Shown one piece after another: positions 1 to 9,448 of a DNA stretch of 64,000 bases. The stretch comes from Salaquimonas pukyongi (GTDB lineage Bacteria; Pseudomonadota; Alphaproteobacteria; Rhizobiales; Rhizobiaceae). A program made the translations under genes and the position numbers. The first letter of the stretch is position 1, and the number at the start of each line of letters is the position of its first letter. The notes below the pieces were generated by a model. It saw only the letters and a list, made by a program, of their open reading frames with translations. It searched no databases and was not told the DNA's origin. Where the stretch lies: contig NZ_CP019044.1 in assembly GCF_001953055.1 (NCBI RefSeq), positions 1,736,001-1,800,000 of the forward strand. The letters run 5' to 3'.

Positions 1-7
1 TACTCGC

Positions 8-430
8 TCAGTCGTCACGATAGACTTTTTCGCGCCGTTCGTGGCGCTCCTGCGCCTCGATGGAGAGGGTTGCGATCGGGCGCGCCTCGAGCCGCTTCAG
101 GCTGATCGGCTCTCCGGTTTCCTCGCAATAGCCATAGGTGCCCTCATCAATGCGGCGCAGGGCCGAGTCGATTTTGGCAATCAGCTTGCGCTGGCGGTCG
201 CGGGCGCGCAGTTCGATCGAGCGGTCGGTTTCCGACGATGCCCGGTCGGCCATGTCGGCAAGCTTGCCCGATTCATCCTGCAGATGGTCGAGGGTTTCCT
301 GCGACTCACGCAGGATATCCTGTTTCCAGTCGTTGAGCTTCTGGCGGAAGTATTCCTTCTGCCGCTCGTTCATGAACGGTTCTTTGGTGGAAGGCTTGTA
401 AGGCTTGGAAGAGCGATCAATCTTGCCCAT
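8..430 (-). CDS. dksA: DksA/TraR-family RNA polymerase-binding transcription factor
   Basis: The 140-residue product has the DksA layout: a long coiled coil (about residues 20-95) with the tip motif D59-M-A-D62-R-A64, then a C-terminal globular region. DksA inserts its coiled coil into the RNA polymerase secondary channel and, with ppGpp, adjusts rRNA and amino-acid promoters. The usual four-cysteine zinc finger is reduced to one cysteine (C102 in YCEETGEP), which I recall as typical of the rhizobial branch. The start at 430 is chosen over longer options because GGAGG lies just upstream of ATG. Identification is by motif and overall resemblance. Confidence 0.93.
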   Translation of the reverse strand: MGKIDRSSKPYKPSTKEPFMNERQKEYFRQKLNDWKQDILRESQETLDHLQDESGKLADMADRASSETDRSIELRARDRQRKLIAKIDSALRRIDEGTYGYCEETGEPISLKRLEARPIATLSIEAQERHERREKVYRDD

Positions 431-604
431 CAATTCCTCCTGCGTTGCCGGGCTTATAGACCCGTGCCGGAAAACGGGCAAGCAGCTTTGTTGCCCCCTC
501 ACGAAGATTTTTCCGCCGGTGCGGAAACTGTCCCGAAAACCGGCAAAACCGGCAGGCAAATGCCCACGGCGAGGCAGTTGGCCGGTTGGGCTTACGGCGA
601 AAAT

Positions 605-1801
605 CTAACCCGATTGCGGCTTGGCATCGGTTGAAAAGGCATAGATCGCCAGCGCGACAACCAGCATGACCGCATAGAAGACGAACAGCGATTCGTAACC
701 GGCCGCCTTGCCTCCGGCGCGCGTTGCGATATCGACCACATAGCCGCTGACCGCCTGACTGACGCCCACGCCGCCAATGGAAAAGAAATTGAGCAGGGTA
801 ACCCCCCTGCCCGTCAGATGGGCGGGAACGAAGGCCTTGCCATGGGCCATCTGTGTTGCATAGCCGGCACCGAAAAAGCCGATGGCAACGAACATCACCG
901 TCACCATCCACACCGACGGCATGTCGGCTGCGATCATGTAAGCGATGGCCGCCAGCACCAGCAGATTGCCGATCAGCACCACCCATTTGCGGCTGTTGAA
1001 AAGCCGGTCAAGCGGACCATAGGCCAACGATCCGCCAGCAAGGGCAAGTGCCATATACAGCGTGACCCGGCCGATTTCGCCGGTCGTCAGGCCGTACATG
1101 TCATGCAGGAAGGGTCCAGCCCACAACCCGCGAATGCTCGCCGCAACGCCGTAGCCCATGGCAACCATCGGAAAGATGAACCACAATTCGCGAATCCGGA
1201 AAAGATCGGCAAGACCACCGAAGATCGTGGCATCCTTGCCTGAAGATTCGGCCTTGGGAGGGTCCTTGACGAAAGCCAGAATTCCGATCCCCACCGCGAA
1301 GGTGAACGCCGCAAGGCCGAACCCCACCTGGCGCCAGCCGAACGCTTCGACGGCAGCGGCAAGCGGCTCTGTGCCGGCCACATTGCCAAGCGTTCCAAGC
1401 CCGACAAACACTGCCGCCAGCGTGGCGAAAGAGGCCTCTGAATAGGTGCGGGCAAAGAAATAGAACGTCGCCATCAAAACCGGCGCGCACCCCATGCCGA
1501 TCATCCCCATCGCCACGATCAGCATCACCGGCGATTGCGCCAGGGCAAACAGGGTTATGCCGCCACCGGAACCTGCCAGAAACAGAAACCCGGCGGTTCT
1601 CCGCGGCCCGGCCCTGTCGAGCCAGGCGCCAATGGGAAACTGCATCAGCGCGAAAACGATGAACCAGGCCGCCGCCGCGTTTGAAAGCTCGGTTGCGCTG
1701 GCGCCCAGATCGCTGCCGAGCTTCGGCGCGAGCACCGCCAGAAAGGAGCGGTAAAACTGACTGAGCACATAGGAAAACAGTAAGACGACAATACCGGCCA
1801 T
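605..1801 (-). CDS. MFS transporter, substrate unknown
   Basis: The 398-residue protein is very hydrophobic, with about twelve predicted membrane segments. It has the major facilitator loop-2 signature in GAWLDRAGPRRTAG. The start is placed at the ATG directly before the first membrane helix (MAGIVVLLFSYVLSQF). Longer starts would add about 50 residues of low-complexity, non-membrane sequence. It is transcribed away from the small secreted-protein gene at 2046. Nothing in the sequence or context identifies the substrate. Confidence 0.85.
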   Translation of the reverse strand: MAGIVVLLFSYVLSQFYRSFLAVLAPKLGSDLGASATELSNAAAAWFIVFALMQFPIGAWLDRAGPRRTAGFLFLAGSGGGITLFALAQSPVMLIVAMGMIGMGCAPVLMATFYFFARTYSEASFATLAAVFVGLGTLGNVAGTEPLAAAVEAFGWRQVGFGLAAFTFAVGIGILAFVKDPPKAESSGKDATIFGGLADLFRIRELWFIFPMVAMGYGVAASIRGLWAGPFLHDMYGLTTGEIGRVTLYMALALAGGSLAYGPLDRLFNSRKWVVLIGNLLVLAAIAYMIAADMPSVWMVTVMFVAIGFFGAGYATQMAHGKAFVPAHLTGRGVTLLNFFSIGGVGVSQAVSGYVVDIATRAGGKAAGYESLFVFYAVMLVVALAIYAFSTDAKPQSG

Positions 1802-2045
1802 GGCAGAAATTCCGGGGGAGGAGAAAACAGAAGTGGACGGCTTACGCCCAGTTTGGGTGCGACGCAAGCTACAACCGGGCGCGAAGAGGACAGGAGATTG
1901 CGGCACCGGGCACCTGCCCCAACACCCGTTGGCATGAACGCCCCATTCAGCTTTCATTCAGCATGCAGGCACTATATACAGCCCAACGAATTGAGGGCGC
2001 CAACGATCCTGCGCCCGCACGAACACACAGAAAGGGACAGTTTCG

Positions 2046-2336
2046 ATGATCTTCCCGCACACCACGTCCAGGATTCTGGCAGCCGGCGCGCTTGGCGCCA
2101 TGCTGGCTGCTGCCGCCACGCTGCCCGCGCAAGCATTCGACAGTCCAACGGAATGTCATAACGCCGTCAATGAAACCACCCGCTCCCTGCTGAAGGCCAA
2201 CGTTGCCAATGCCGATCTTGACGAGATCGATGCCGTTCTCGTTCAGGCAACCGGAAAATGCGATTCCGGCGATCTTTCCGGCGCCGAAGCCGATCTTGCA
2301 AAGGCCGGCGAGATGATTGAGGCCGCCAGCCAGTAA
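2046..2336 (+). CDS. Small secreted protein of unknown function
   Basis: This 96-residue protein has a clear Sec signal peptide (basic N-terminus, Ala/Leu core, likely cleavage after AQA near residue 30). The mature part of about 66 residues is acidic and helical, with two cysteines (in TECHN and GKCDS) that could form a disulfide. ATG is preceded by AAAGGGACA at a reasonable distance. I do not recognise a family. It probably acts in the periplasm. It lies 87 bases before the mechanosensitive channel gene and may be co-transcribed with it. Confidence 0.7.
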   Translation: MIFPHTTSRILAAGALGAMLAAAATLPAQAFDSPTECHNAVNETTRSLLKANVANADLDEIDAVLVQATGKCDSGDLSGAEADLAKAGEMIEAASQ

Positions 2337-2423
2337 ACGGCGCGCCATTTCGCGTTGATTAGTGATTCCTGACCGCAAGCACGACAAAGGTGCGGTAATC
2401 CTGTATGGAGAACCGAGTCTTGA

Positions 2424-5056
2424 ATGAATCACGCAGCCCTGCGCTGCGCCATTGGTTGTCTGCGCCCTGCCATGCGTCTTGCCCCCTTTCACGCCGGATC
2501 TCTTTCCCTCCTGCTCAGGCTGCTTGTTCTTGTTTCGCTGCTGGTTCTGCCGGGCGTGCTGCCCGTTGCCGGCCCTGCCGCCGCTCAGGCAACAGCGGTT
2601 GAATCCATTGGCAACGCTGCCAGGGAAATAACGTCCACCGCCAGGATCCTCGACCGCCTGACTGCCGCGGCAGGCAAGGACGATGAGTCCCTCGTCGGCG
2701 CCCGGGTGAAGTATCAGAACCTGATCAGCGAAGCCAATGAAGTCATCCGCCGCATTGACGAGCACAGCCAGACTCTCGCAGACCGGTTGACCGAGATCGG
2801 CCCGCCGCCTGAAGACGACAGCGTGGTGGAGCCCTCCACGGTGATCGAAACCCGTGCCCAGCTCAACAAGGACAAGGCCGAACTCGCGGTTCTGAAAACC
2901 AATCTGGAAAACCTGGTTCATTCTGCCCAGGCATCCATTGCCAAGATTACCCAGACCCGTCAGGAGGCCTTTACCGAGGCAATCTCCAAAAACACCCAGA
3001 TCACCTCCCAGACCGTCAGCGAAGCAATTGTCGGCATCCGCAGCCTGGCTGCCACGGCACAAAGCCATTTTGCCAACTGGTTCACCTTCGTTCGCGGCGA
3101 AAAGGTCTGGCAGGCCATCGGTTCGGCCTTCATTTCGCTTGCCTTCGCTCTCTTCCTCTCGGTCAGTTTCAATCGGCTGTTCGGCAATTACCTGCTGCAC
3201 CGCACCGCCCATCCCGATTACTTCACGCGGGTGTTCACCGCATTTTGGGCAACGATCCTGCCAAGTCTGGCAACCGCGGTGTTTCTTGCCGCCACCTATG
3301 CCCTGTTCCGCTATTTCGGCGTTTTGCCCGGCAACATCGCCAACATCGTGCTGGCGCTGGTGATCGCCATTGCCGGCCTTGTCTTCGCCTTTCATCTGTG
3401 CCGGGCAGTCTATGCCCCGCGCAAGCCGGCATGGCGGCTGGTCGCGCTGACCGATACTTCGGCCCGGCGCATGTTCGCCCTGACGCTTGTCCTGTTCATC
3501 ATCCACGCATTCGACTGGGTTTTCACCGAGGTCAATGCCGCCCTTTCAGGGCCCGTCAGCCTGACGGCCCTTCAGGGGCTGCTGGCCGCATTGGCAATCG
3601 GTATCACCCTGGCGCTGATGGGGCTCGTGATCCGTCCGGCCAGCCGCGACGGCGGGCAAACGCAAGCCACGGCGCAGCCCCCGGAAGCAGATGAAGGCAC
3701 GTCCTTCTTCCGCTCGGCCCTGGCGCCGCTCTTCCGCGGCAAGCGCATCTTCAGGCTCATCCGCTTCCTCCTGTTTCTTTCCGCAGCGCTCATCATCGTA
3801 TCCGCACTGCTCGGCTATATCGGCTTTGCCCGCTTTACCGCCCAGCAACTTGTGGTTTCCGGCGCCATCATCGCGGCGATGCTCATCGGCATTCAGGCGG
3901 CCCGTGAGCTTTCCCGTGAAGGTGTCCTTGCCACCACGCGTTACGGCCGGCTGATGCGCCAGCGCGGCATGGAAGAATACCGTCTCGAGCAGCTAAGCCT
4001 GGCCGCCGGCATCGCCCTGATGGCGCTGATCCTCATCATCGGCATTCCGGCCATCCTCATGCAGTGGGGAACCCGCTATGAGGAAATCACCGCCTTCGGC
4101 ACACGGTTGTTTACCGGCATCGACATCGGCAGCATCCGCATATCCCTGTCGGGCATTCTCGTTGGCCTTGCAATTTTCGCGCTGATCCTGCTGGCAACGC
4201 GCTTTTTCCAGCGCTGGCTCTCGCGCAGCGTTTTCACCCGCTCCAAGATCGATCCGGGCGTGCGCGACTCCATCAGCGCCGGCATCGGTTATACCGGGTT
4301 TGCCATTGCTGCCCTGCTGGCCATCACCTCCGCCGGTTTTGACCTTTCGAGCCTGGCCATCGTTGCCGGTGCCTTGTCACTGGGTATTGGTTTTGGCCTG
4401 CAGAACGTCGTCTCCAACTTCGTTTCCGGCCTCATTCTTCTGGTTGAACGGCCAATCAAGGTCGGGGACTGGATCGTCGTTGGCGCCGCCGAAGGCACCG
4501 TCAAACGCATTAGCGTCAGGGCAACGGAAATCGAAACCTTCCAGCGCCAGTCGATCATTGTGCCGAATTCCGAACTCATCAACTCCCAGGTCGGCAACTG
4601 GACCTTCAAGTCGAAGTCCGGCCGCGTCGATATTCCCATCGGCATTGCCTATGGCTCGGATGTCCGGGTGGCCGAAAAAATCCTTTACGAGATCGCCCAT
4701 GAACACGCCATGGTCGCCAAGAAGCCCGAACCCAGCGTCTGGTTTGTCGGCTTCGGCGATTTCTCGCTCGACTTCCGCCTGCGCATGTTCCTGTATGACA
4801 TCAACAATCTGGTGACGGTGGAATCGGAAGTCCGCTTCGCCATCCTGGAACGCTTCGAGGAAGCCGGCATCGAAATCCCCTTCCCCCAGCGAAACCTCAA
4901 CCTGCGCATTGAAGGGGGGAGGCCGATCCCTCGCAGCTTGCCCGGGCGCTGGCCGAAACCGCCGGTACCGATGGCCCCGGCCAGACGCGCAAACCGGCGA
5001 GAAAGCCTGCACGCGGAAAAACCGCCCAGGCCGGCAGAAGCCGCCAGAAGCCCTGA
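2424..5056 (+). CDS. Large MscS-family mechanosensitive channel, frameshifted near its 3' end
   Basis: The product has a signal peptide, a periplasmic helical region, about ten membrane segments, and the MscS core near residues 630-740 (glycine/alanine-rich pore helix, then FGLQNVVSNFVSGLILL and ERPIKVGDWI). DUF3772-containing channels have this layout. They open under membrane tension to protect against osmotic downshock. The frame from 2424 runs on to 5144 with an unnatural Pro/Arg-rich tail. Reading one base back at the six-G run (4914-4919) gives instead a typical Ala/Lys-rich tail ending at TGA 5054-5056, about 877 residues. A missing G is the simplest explanation. Confidence 0.85.
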
Positions 5057-5188
5057 ACCATTATCCGGCGCATATCTCTTTGTTTTTCAGTGCGCCGGGC
5101 CGTGTCGCATCGGGGGGCTGTGGACAGGGCGCAGATTGCGATAAGGTTTGGAAAACACGCACCGCACACAACACGGAGAACACCGGCA

Positions 5189-5989
5189 ATGGCGGCCCAG
5201 CACAAGGTGATCAAGGCACCCGCCGGCCAAACCCCGGCCGGCCACAACATGCGCCACAACATGCGCCATTGGGAGGAGCGGGTTGATCTCGCTGCCAGTT
5301 TCCGCTGGACGGCAAGGCTCAACCTGCACGAAGCCGTTGCCAACCATTTCTCGCTGTCGGTCAATGAGGACGGCACCCAGTTCCTGATGAACCCCAATCA
5401 GATGCATTTTTCGCGCATTCGCGCTTCGGACCTGTTGGCGCTCGATGCCAACAATCCGGCCACCCTGGATGCGCCGGATGCGCCTGATCCGACGGCCTGG
5501 GGCCTGCATGGTGCCATCCACCGCCATTGCCCCCATGCCCGCTGCGCCATGCACGTGCATTCGATCTTTGCCACCGTACTGGCAAGCCTGGCTGATTCCA
5601 CCCTGCCGCCAATCGACCAGAATACCGCAATTTTCTACAATCGCGTGGTTATTGACGAAACCTATGGCGGGCTTGCTTTCGAGGAGGAGGGCGAGCGCTG
5701 TGCTGCCCTGTTCGCCGACCCCGCCAAAAAGGTCATGGTGATGGGCAATCACGGCATCATGGTTGTCGGCGAAACCGTGGCCGAGACCTTCAACCGGATG
5801 TACTATTTCGAACGGGCCGCCGAAACCTATATCCGCGCCCTGCAGACGGGCCAAAAGCTTCGCGTCCTGTCCGACGAAATCGCCGAGAAGACCGCGAGCG
5901 AAATCGAGGAATATCCCGGTCAGGCAGAGCGCCATCTGGCGGAGCTGAAGGCCATCCTTGACGAGGAAGGCTCCAACTACGCCAGTTGA
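5189..5989 (+). CDS. Class II aldolase/adducin-domain protein
   Basis: The 266-residue protein has the class II aldolase/adducin fold signatures: a metal-binding HVH near residue 121 and the GNHG segment near residue 187. Members with known function are zinc-dependent aldolases or epimerases acting on phosphorylated sugars. This solo relative is usually left without a defined substrate, and no sugar-pathway genes lie nearby. The start at 5189 is chosen because GGAGA precedes it and because longer starts run into the 3' end of the channel gene. Confidence 0.85.
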   Translation: MAAQHKVIKAPAGQTPAGHNMRHNMRHWEERVDLAASFRWTARLNLHEAVANHFSLSVNEDGTQFLMNPNQMHFSRIRASDLLALDANNPATLDAPDAPDPTAWGLHGAIHRHCPHARCAMHVHSIFATVLASLADSTLPPIDQNTAIFYNRVVIDETYGGLAFEEEGERCAALFADPAKKVMVMGNHGIMVVGETVAETFNRMYYFERAAETYIRALQTGQKLRVLSDEIAEKTASEIEEYPGQAERHLAELKAILDEEGSNYAS

Positions 5990-6047
5990 CAATTACCTGC
6001 GTTGGAACGCACCAAACGATGCGCCAGCGCGCCGGCCAATCCGTGTG

Positions 6048-6788
6048 CTAGCGCACGAGAATAGGCGCGCCGTTGCGCACATGCTCATACAGATGGATCA
6101 CGTCCTGGTTCATCATCCGCACACAGCCCGAGGACACCGCCTTTCCGATCGTCCAGTATTCCGGAGTGCCGTGAATGCGATAGAGCGTGTCGACCCCGTT
6201 CTGGTGGATGTAGAGCGCCCTTGCACCGAGCGGATTATCAAGGCCCGGCGGCTTGCCGCCATTGCGGGCCGAATACTTCTCCAGTTCCGGCTGGCGGGCG
6301 ATCATTTCATCGGGCGGTGTCCAGGTTGGCCATTTGCGCTTCCAGGCAATGACCGCCCTGCCCGACCAGGCAAACCCTTCCCGGCCAAGCCCGACGCCAT
6401 AGCGCACCGCCGTGCCGTCATCCCCGACGTGGTAGAGATAGAAGCTGGAAGTGTCGACCACCACGGTTCCAGGCGCCTCGCGGCCACCATAGGCCACCTC
6501 GCGGCGCCAGAACTGCTCGGGAACCTTGTCAATATCGATGGCCGGGATGGGGAATTCCTCATCCGGCAGAGCGCCGTAGATTTGCTGGTATTGGCGCTTT
6601 GACGGCGCTGCGGCAGCACCAGCGCCGCCCCGGAACCTTGGAAAGCGCATTTCGCCAAAGCGCCGTTGCGGCTGTCCGCCGGCATCTTCGCTCACGCTGG
6701 CGCAGCCGGTGAGCGCGATACCGGCAACTGCCGCACCCCCGGCAAGAAAGCCCCGGCGGCCAATCCTGTCTGTTCGTTCCTTATGCAT
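6048..6788 (-). CDS. L,D-transpeptidase (YkuD domain), Tat lipoprotein
   Basis: The 246-residue protein starts with a twin-arginine signal (DRIGRRGFLAGG) and a lipobox (LTGC), so a folded lipoprotein exported by Tat is expected. The YkuD catalytic motif is intact: H206 in HGTPEYW and C222 in SSGCVRM. These enzymes form 3-3 cross-links in peptidoglycan or attach proteins to it, using the cysteine as nucleophile. The start at 6788 has GGGAAA upstream. It converges with the aldolase-like gene. Enzyme class is secure; the specific role is not. Confidence 0.9.
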   Translation of the reverse strand: MHKERTDRIGRRGFLAGGAAVAGIALTGCASVSEDAGGQPQRRFGEMRFPRFRGGAGAAAAPSKRQYQQIYGALPDEEFPIPAIDIDKVPEQFWRREVAYGGREAPGTVVVDTSSFYLYHVGDDGTAVRYGVGLGREGFAWSGRAVIAWKRKWPTWTPPDEMIARQPELEKYSARNGGKPPGLDNPLGARALYIHQNGVDTLYRIHGTPEYWTIGKAVSSGCVRMMNQDVIHLYEHVRNGAPILVR

Positions 6789-6965
6789 CGGTAGTTTCCC
6801 ACTCACAACGGTGTCTTTGCGCCGGCGGCTGCTTTTCAGCACCGGCATATGAAAGTGTGCCGGGGGTTCCGGCATGCTTGTTCAGATAGATCATGGTCCG
6901 ATCTCTTTCGTTTCGTTCCTGATTGCTTGCCGGGATATGCGGCAGGCAGGAGAAAATTCAAAAGA

Positions 6966-7364
6966 TCAGACGTTGATTGGCGGCCTCAGCGGCGCGCTGG
7001 CGCTGCAGCCCGTGAGCACCTGCACCCGGCCCGCAGACCGCGTTGTTTCTGCGCTTTCGCCCTGCAAACTGCCGCCACCGGCAACGATGCCGAGATCCGT
7101 CATGCAGCGCCAGTGGCCGGGCAATCCGCCCTTGTCCGCCGTACAGCACTTCAACTGGCTGGGTTCACCCATTGCCACCGCCAGATCGTCGACCCCGGCA
7201 ATGGTGGCAAGTTCCATGGCAGCAGGCGCCGATTGCGCGGCCGCAGCCTGATGGACAGGCCGCAGCAAACTGCCCGCAATCAGCAGAGCCATTACCGCAA
7301 TGCAGCAAATCAGCCTTGCTGGCGAAAACCCTGCCGGAAATGGTGATCGTTTGCCGTTCATCAT
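6966..7364 (-). CDS. Hypothetical exported protein
   Basis: The product is about 132 residues with a signal-peptide-like N-terminus (MMNGKR, then a hydrophobic stretch ending near AAAAQ). The mature part carries a Cys-Cys pair and two further cysteines (KCCTADK, HWRCMTDL, LTGCSA). I recognise no family. Two adjacent ATGs (7364 and 7361) could both serve as start. Overlapping open frames exist on the other strand, but only this one has a believable export signal. I would treat it as a likely but unproven gene. Confidence 0.5.
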   Translation of the reverse strand: MMNGKRSPFPAGFSPARLICCIAVMALLIAGSLLRPVHQAAAAQSAPAAMELATIAGVDDLAVAMGEPSQLKCCTADKGGLPGHWRCMTDLGIVAGGGSLQGESAETTRSAGRVQVLTGCSASAPLRPPINV

Positions 7365-7577
7365 TCGCTTATGCCACGCTCCGGCGAGCCGATCCACCGG
7401 CAGGTGATAATACTCCCGTGATCGCCCGCGCTCACAACCTGTATGGTCACAGCCGATAGAAAGAAATTATGGCAGTTTTTCTACCCGATGGCAGTTTTTT
7501 GCCGGGCTCTTGTGCTACCGGCAGTCCATTCTTTTCCATTGCACAGTTGCATGCCATTGGCTAGGCAACGCACACAT

Positions 7578-7663
7578 GCGGGCATGGCGGAATTGGTAGA
7601 CGCAAGGGACTTAAAATCCCTCGGCCCCAGGCTGTCCGGGTTCGAGTCCCGGTGCCCGCACCA
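7578..7663 (+). tRNA. tRNA-Leu (anticodon UAA)
   Basis: The acceptor arms GCGGGCA (7578-7584) and TGCCCGC (7653-7659) pair fully, the anticodon loop is CTTAAAA inside a GGGA/TCCC stem, and a long variable arm is present as expected for class II leucine tRNA. The T-loop is TTCGAGT. CCA is encoded at 7661-7663. Confidence 0.96.
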
Positions 7664-7696
7664 AACTCATTGTGCCGGGAACGATCGCACACAGCC

Positions 7697-8440
7697 ATGG
7701 CCAACATCCTCACCCCCGATACCGTCACCGCGGCAATGCTTGCCATTGGCGATGAACTGCTTTCTGGCCGTACCAAAGACAAGAACATCGTCCATCTTGC
7801 CGGCGTGATGACGCTCAAGGGCATTGACCTCAAGGAAGTGCGCATCGTCGCCGACGAGGAAGCGGCGATTGTCGAAGCGCTCAATGCCCTGCGCAGCCGC
7901 TATACCCATGTGTTTACCTCCGGCGGCATCGGCCCGACCCATGACGACATCACCGCCGATGCCGTCGCCAGGGCTTTTGGCGTTGCCATCGGCCATGATC
8001 GGCGCGCCATGAAACTGCTCGGCGATCACTATGCCGCCCGCGGACTTGACTTCACCGATGCCAGAAAGCGCATGGCGCGCATTCCCGAAGGCGCCGAACT
8101 GATCGACAACCCGGTTTCCATCGCTCCCGGCTTTACGATCGGCAACGTTCATGTGATGGCCGGCGTGCCCTCGATCTTTCAGGCCATGCTCGACACCATC
8201 AGCCCGGCGCTGGAGGGCGGCGCCAGGCTGATCTCCAAATCGGTCGAGTGCAGCTTCGGCGAAGGCGACATCGGTGCACCGCTGGCCGCCGTGCAGCAGG
8301 CCCATGGCGAAACGGCGATCGGCTCCTATCCCCGCTTCGACGGCAAGTCCTATTCGACCGAGATCGTCATCCGCGGCCGCGATGAAGCCGCCGTCCTTTC
8401 AGCGGAAAAAGCCGTCCGGGACATGCTTGCTGCCCTTTAG
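7697..8440 (+). CDS. CinA-like protein with only the molybdopterin-binding (MoCF) domain
   Basis: The 247-residue protein matches the N-terminal domain of CinA: AMLAIGDELLSGRTKD and FTSGGIGPTHDDIT are the nucleotide/molybdopterin-binding signatures shared with MoaB/MogA. Full-length CinA (about 410 residues) also carries a nicotinamide-nucleotide amidase domain, absent here. In related genomes this short form stands alone, and its reaction is uncertain (ADP-ribose pyrophosphatase activity has been reported for the CinA N-domain). It starts 34 bases after the tRNA, so it is probably not translated from a strong upstream leader. Confidence 0.88.
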   Translation: MANILTPDTVTAAMLAIGDELLSGRTKDKNIVHLAGVMTLKGIDLKEVRIVADEEAAIVEALNALRSRYTHVFTSGGIGPTHDDITADAVARAFGVAIGHDRRAMKLLGDHYAARGLDFTDARKRMARIPEGAELIDNPVSIAPGFTIGNVHVMAGVPSIFQAMLDTISPALEGGARLISKSVECSFGEGDIGAPLAAVQQAHGETAIGSYPRFDGKSYSTEIVIRGRDEAAVLSAEKAVRDMLAAL

Positions 8441-8442
8441 GG

Positions 8443-8607
8443 TCAGGTTTCGGCCTTGTCGCCAGCAGGGCGCGCTGCGCGCAGGCGGAACGGTCCGGCA
8501 TTCTGCAGCTTGCGGCGCTGAGCCTCGTCCTTTCCGCCGTGGTGCGGAATGCGATCCCAGATCCCCAGCCTGTAGGCCATCATGACGGCATCATTGTAGT
8601 AGTGCAT
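8443..8607 (-). CDS. 54-residue protein, likely target of the adjacent WYL regulator
   Basis: A short frame of 54 codons reads MHYYNDAVMMAYRLGIWDRI, followed by a basic, proline-containing tail. It has a very strong ribosome binding site (AAGGAG, seven bases before ATG). It faces the WYL-regulator gene, and the inverted repeat at 8642-8669 lies between the two starts. I recognise no family. Good initiation signals and the divergent regulator make it a believable gene despite its size. Its stop lies just inside the intergenic space after the CinA-like gene, which converges with it. Confidence 0.6.
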   Translation of the reverse strand: MHYYNDAVMMAYRLGIWDRIPHHGGKDEAQRRKLQNAGPFRLRAARPAGDKAET

Positions 8608-8641
8608 GGTACATCTCCTTTCGAAGAAAGGGATATCCCAA

Positions 8642-8687
8642 CGCCCCTGACACCCCGTTGTCAGGGGCGCGTGCTAAACTGTCAGGA
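8642..8687. promoter_or_regulatory. Inverted-repeat operator between the WYL regulator and the 54-residue gene
   Basis: CGCCCCTGACA (8642-8652) and TGTCAGGGGCG (8659-8669) form a perfect 11-base inverted repeat with a six-base spacer. A further half-site TGTCAGGA lies at 8680-8687. The position between divergent starts suggests binding by the regulator encoded at 8716, controlling both genes. The palindrome is seen directly; the binding protein is inferred. Confidence 0.6.
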
Positions 8688-8715
8688 GCAAACCGCCCCA
8701 CGGAGTACAAATCTG

Positions 8716-9420
8716 ATGCGCAAGACCGGCCGCCTGTTCGAAATCATCCAGATATTGCGTTCTGCCGGAAAACCGGTAACCGCCGAACAATTGGCCGAAC
8801 AACTGGAAGTGGCCATGCGGACCATCTATCGCGACATCGCCACCCTGCAGGCCATGCGCACACCGATCGAGGGGGAGTCGGGCGTCGGCTATATCATGCG
8901 CAGCGGCTATGACCTGCCGCCGCTCAATTTCGATGCCGAGGAAGTGGTTGCCCTGCGCGTCGGCCTGTCCATGCTGGCACGCACCGGCGACACCGCATTG
9001 CAGCGCGCCGCTGACCGCATCTGCCACAAGATTGACGATCTGCACGCCGAGGCCGACTGGCTGCAGGTTGCGCCCTGGGGCGCCTCCCCCGACGACCCGG
9101 CGAAAGGGTGCGTGTCGATTGCCATGCTGCGTGAAGCAATCACCGCCGAACGCAAGCTGGAACTGACCTATCGCGACCCGCGGGGCCGCGAGACGATACG
9201 CAAGGTGCGCCCTGTCGGGGTGGTTTACCATCTCGATTGCGTCATGCTGGCGGCCTGGTGCGAGTTGCGCGGCGCGTTCCGCCACTTCCGCACCGACCGG
9301 ATCTGGGGTTGCGAACCCCTGGAGGAGCATTTCACCGGCCAGGGCAGCACGTTACGAAGATTGTGGCTCGAACAAACCGGTTTCGCCGATCAGGGATCGC
9401 AGGCGGCCGAATCCGCGTGA
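8716..9420 (+). CDS. YafY-type transcriptional regulator (HTH_11 plus WYL domain)
   Basis: The 234-residue protein has an N-terminal winged helix-turn-helix (about residues 1-60; RLFEIIQILR then VAMRTIYRDIATLQ) and a C-terminal WYL-type sensor domain (about 130-215, KVRPVGVVYHLDCVMLAAW, with the FRTDRI segment). This class usually represses a neighbouring gene and senses a ligand through the WYL domain. The ATG at 8716 starts exactly at the conserved MRKTGRLFEI. The gene is divergent from the 54-residue gene with a palindrome between them. Confidence 0.88.
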   Translation: MRKTGRLFEIIQILRSAGKPVTAEQLAEQLEVAMRTIYRDIATLQAMRTPIEGESGVGYIMRSGYDLPPLNFDAEEVVALRVGLSMLARTGDTALQRAADRICHKIDDLHAEADWLQVAPWGASPDDPAKGCVSIAMLREAITAERKLELTYRDPRGRETIRKVRPVGVVYHLDCVMLAAWCELRGAFRHFRTDRIWGCEPLEEHFTGQGSTLRRLWLEQTGFADQGSQAAESA

Positions 9421-9448
9421 CGGCCCGCCGGGGTTTCGCAAGTACTGG

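Noticed and set aside
1947-3506. Open frame of 519 codons antisense to the channel gene
   Set aside because: It covers the start of a recognised MscS-type gene and the small secreted-protein gene, and its translation is low-complexity.
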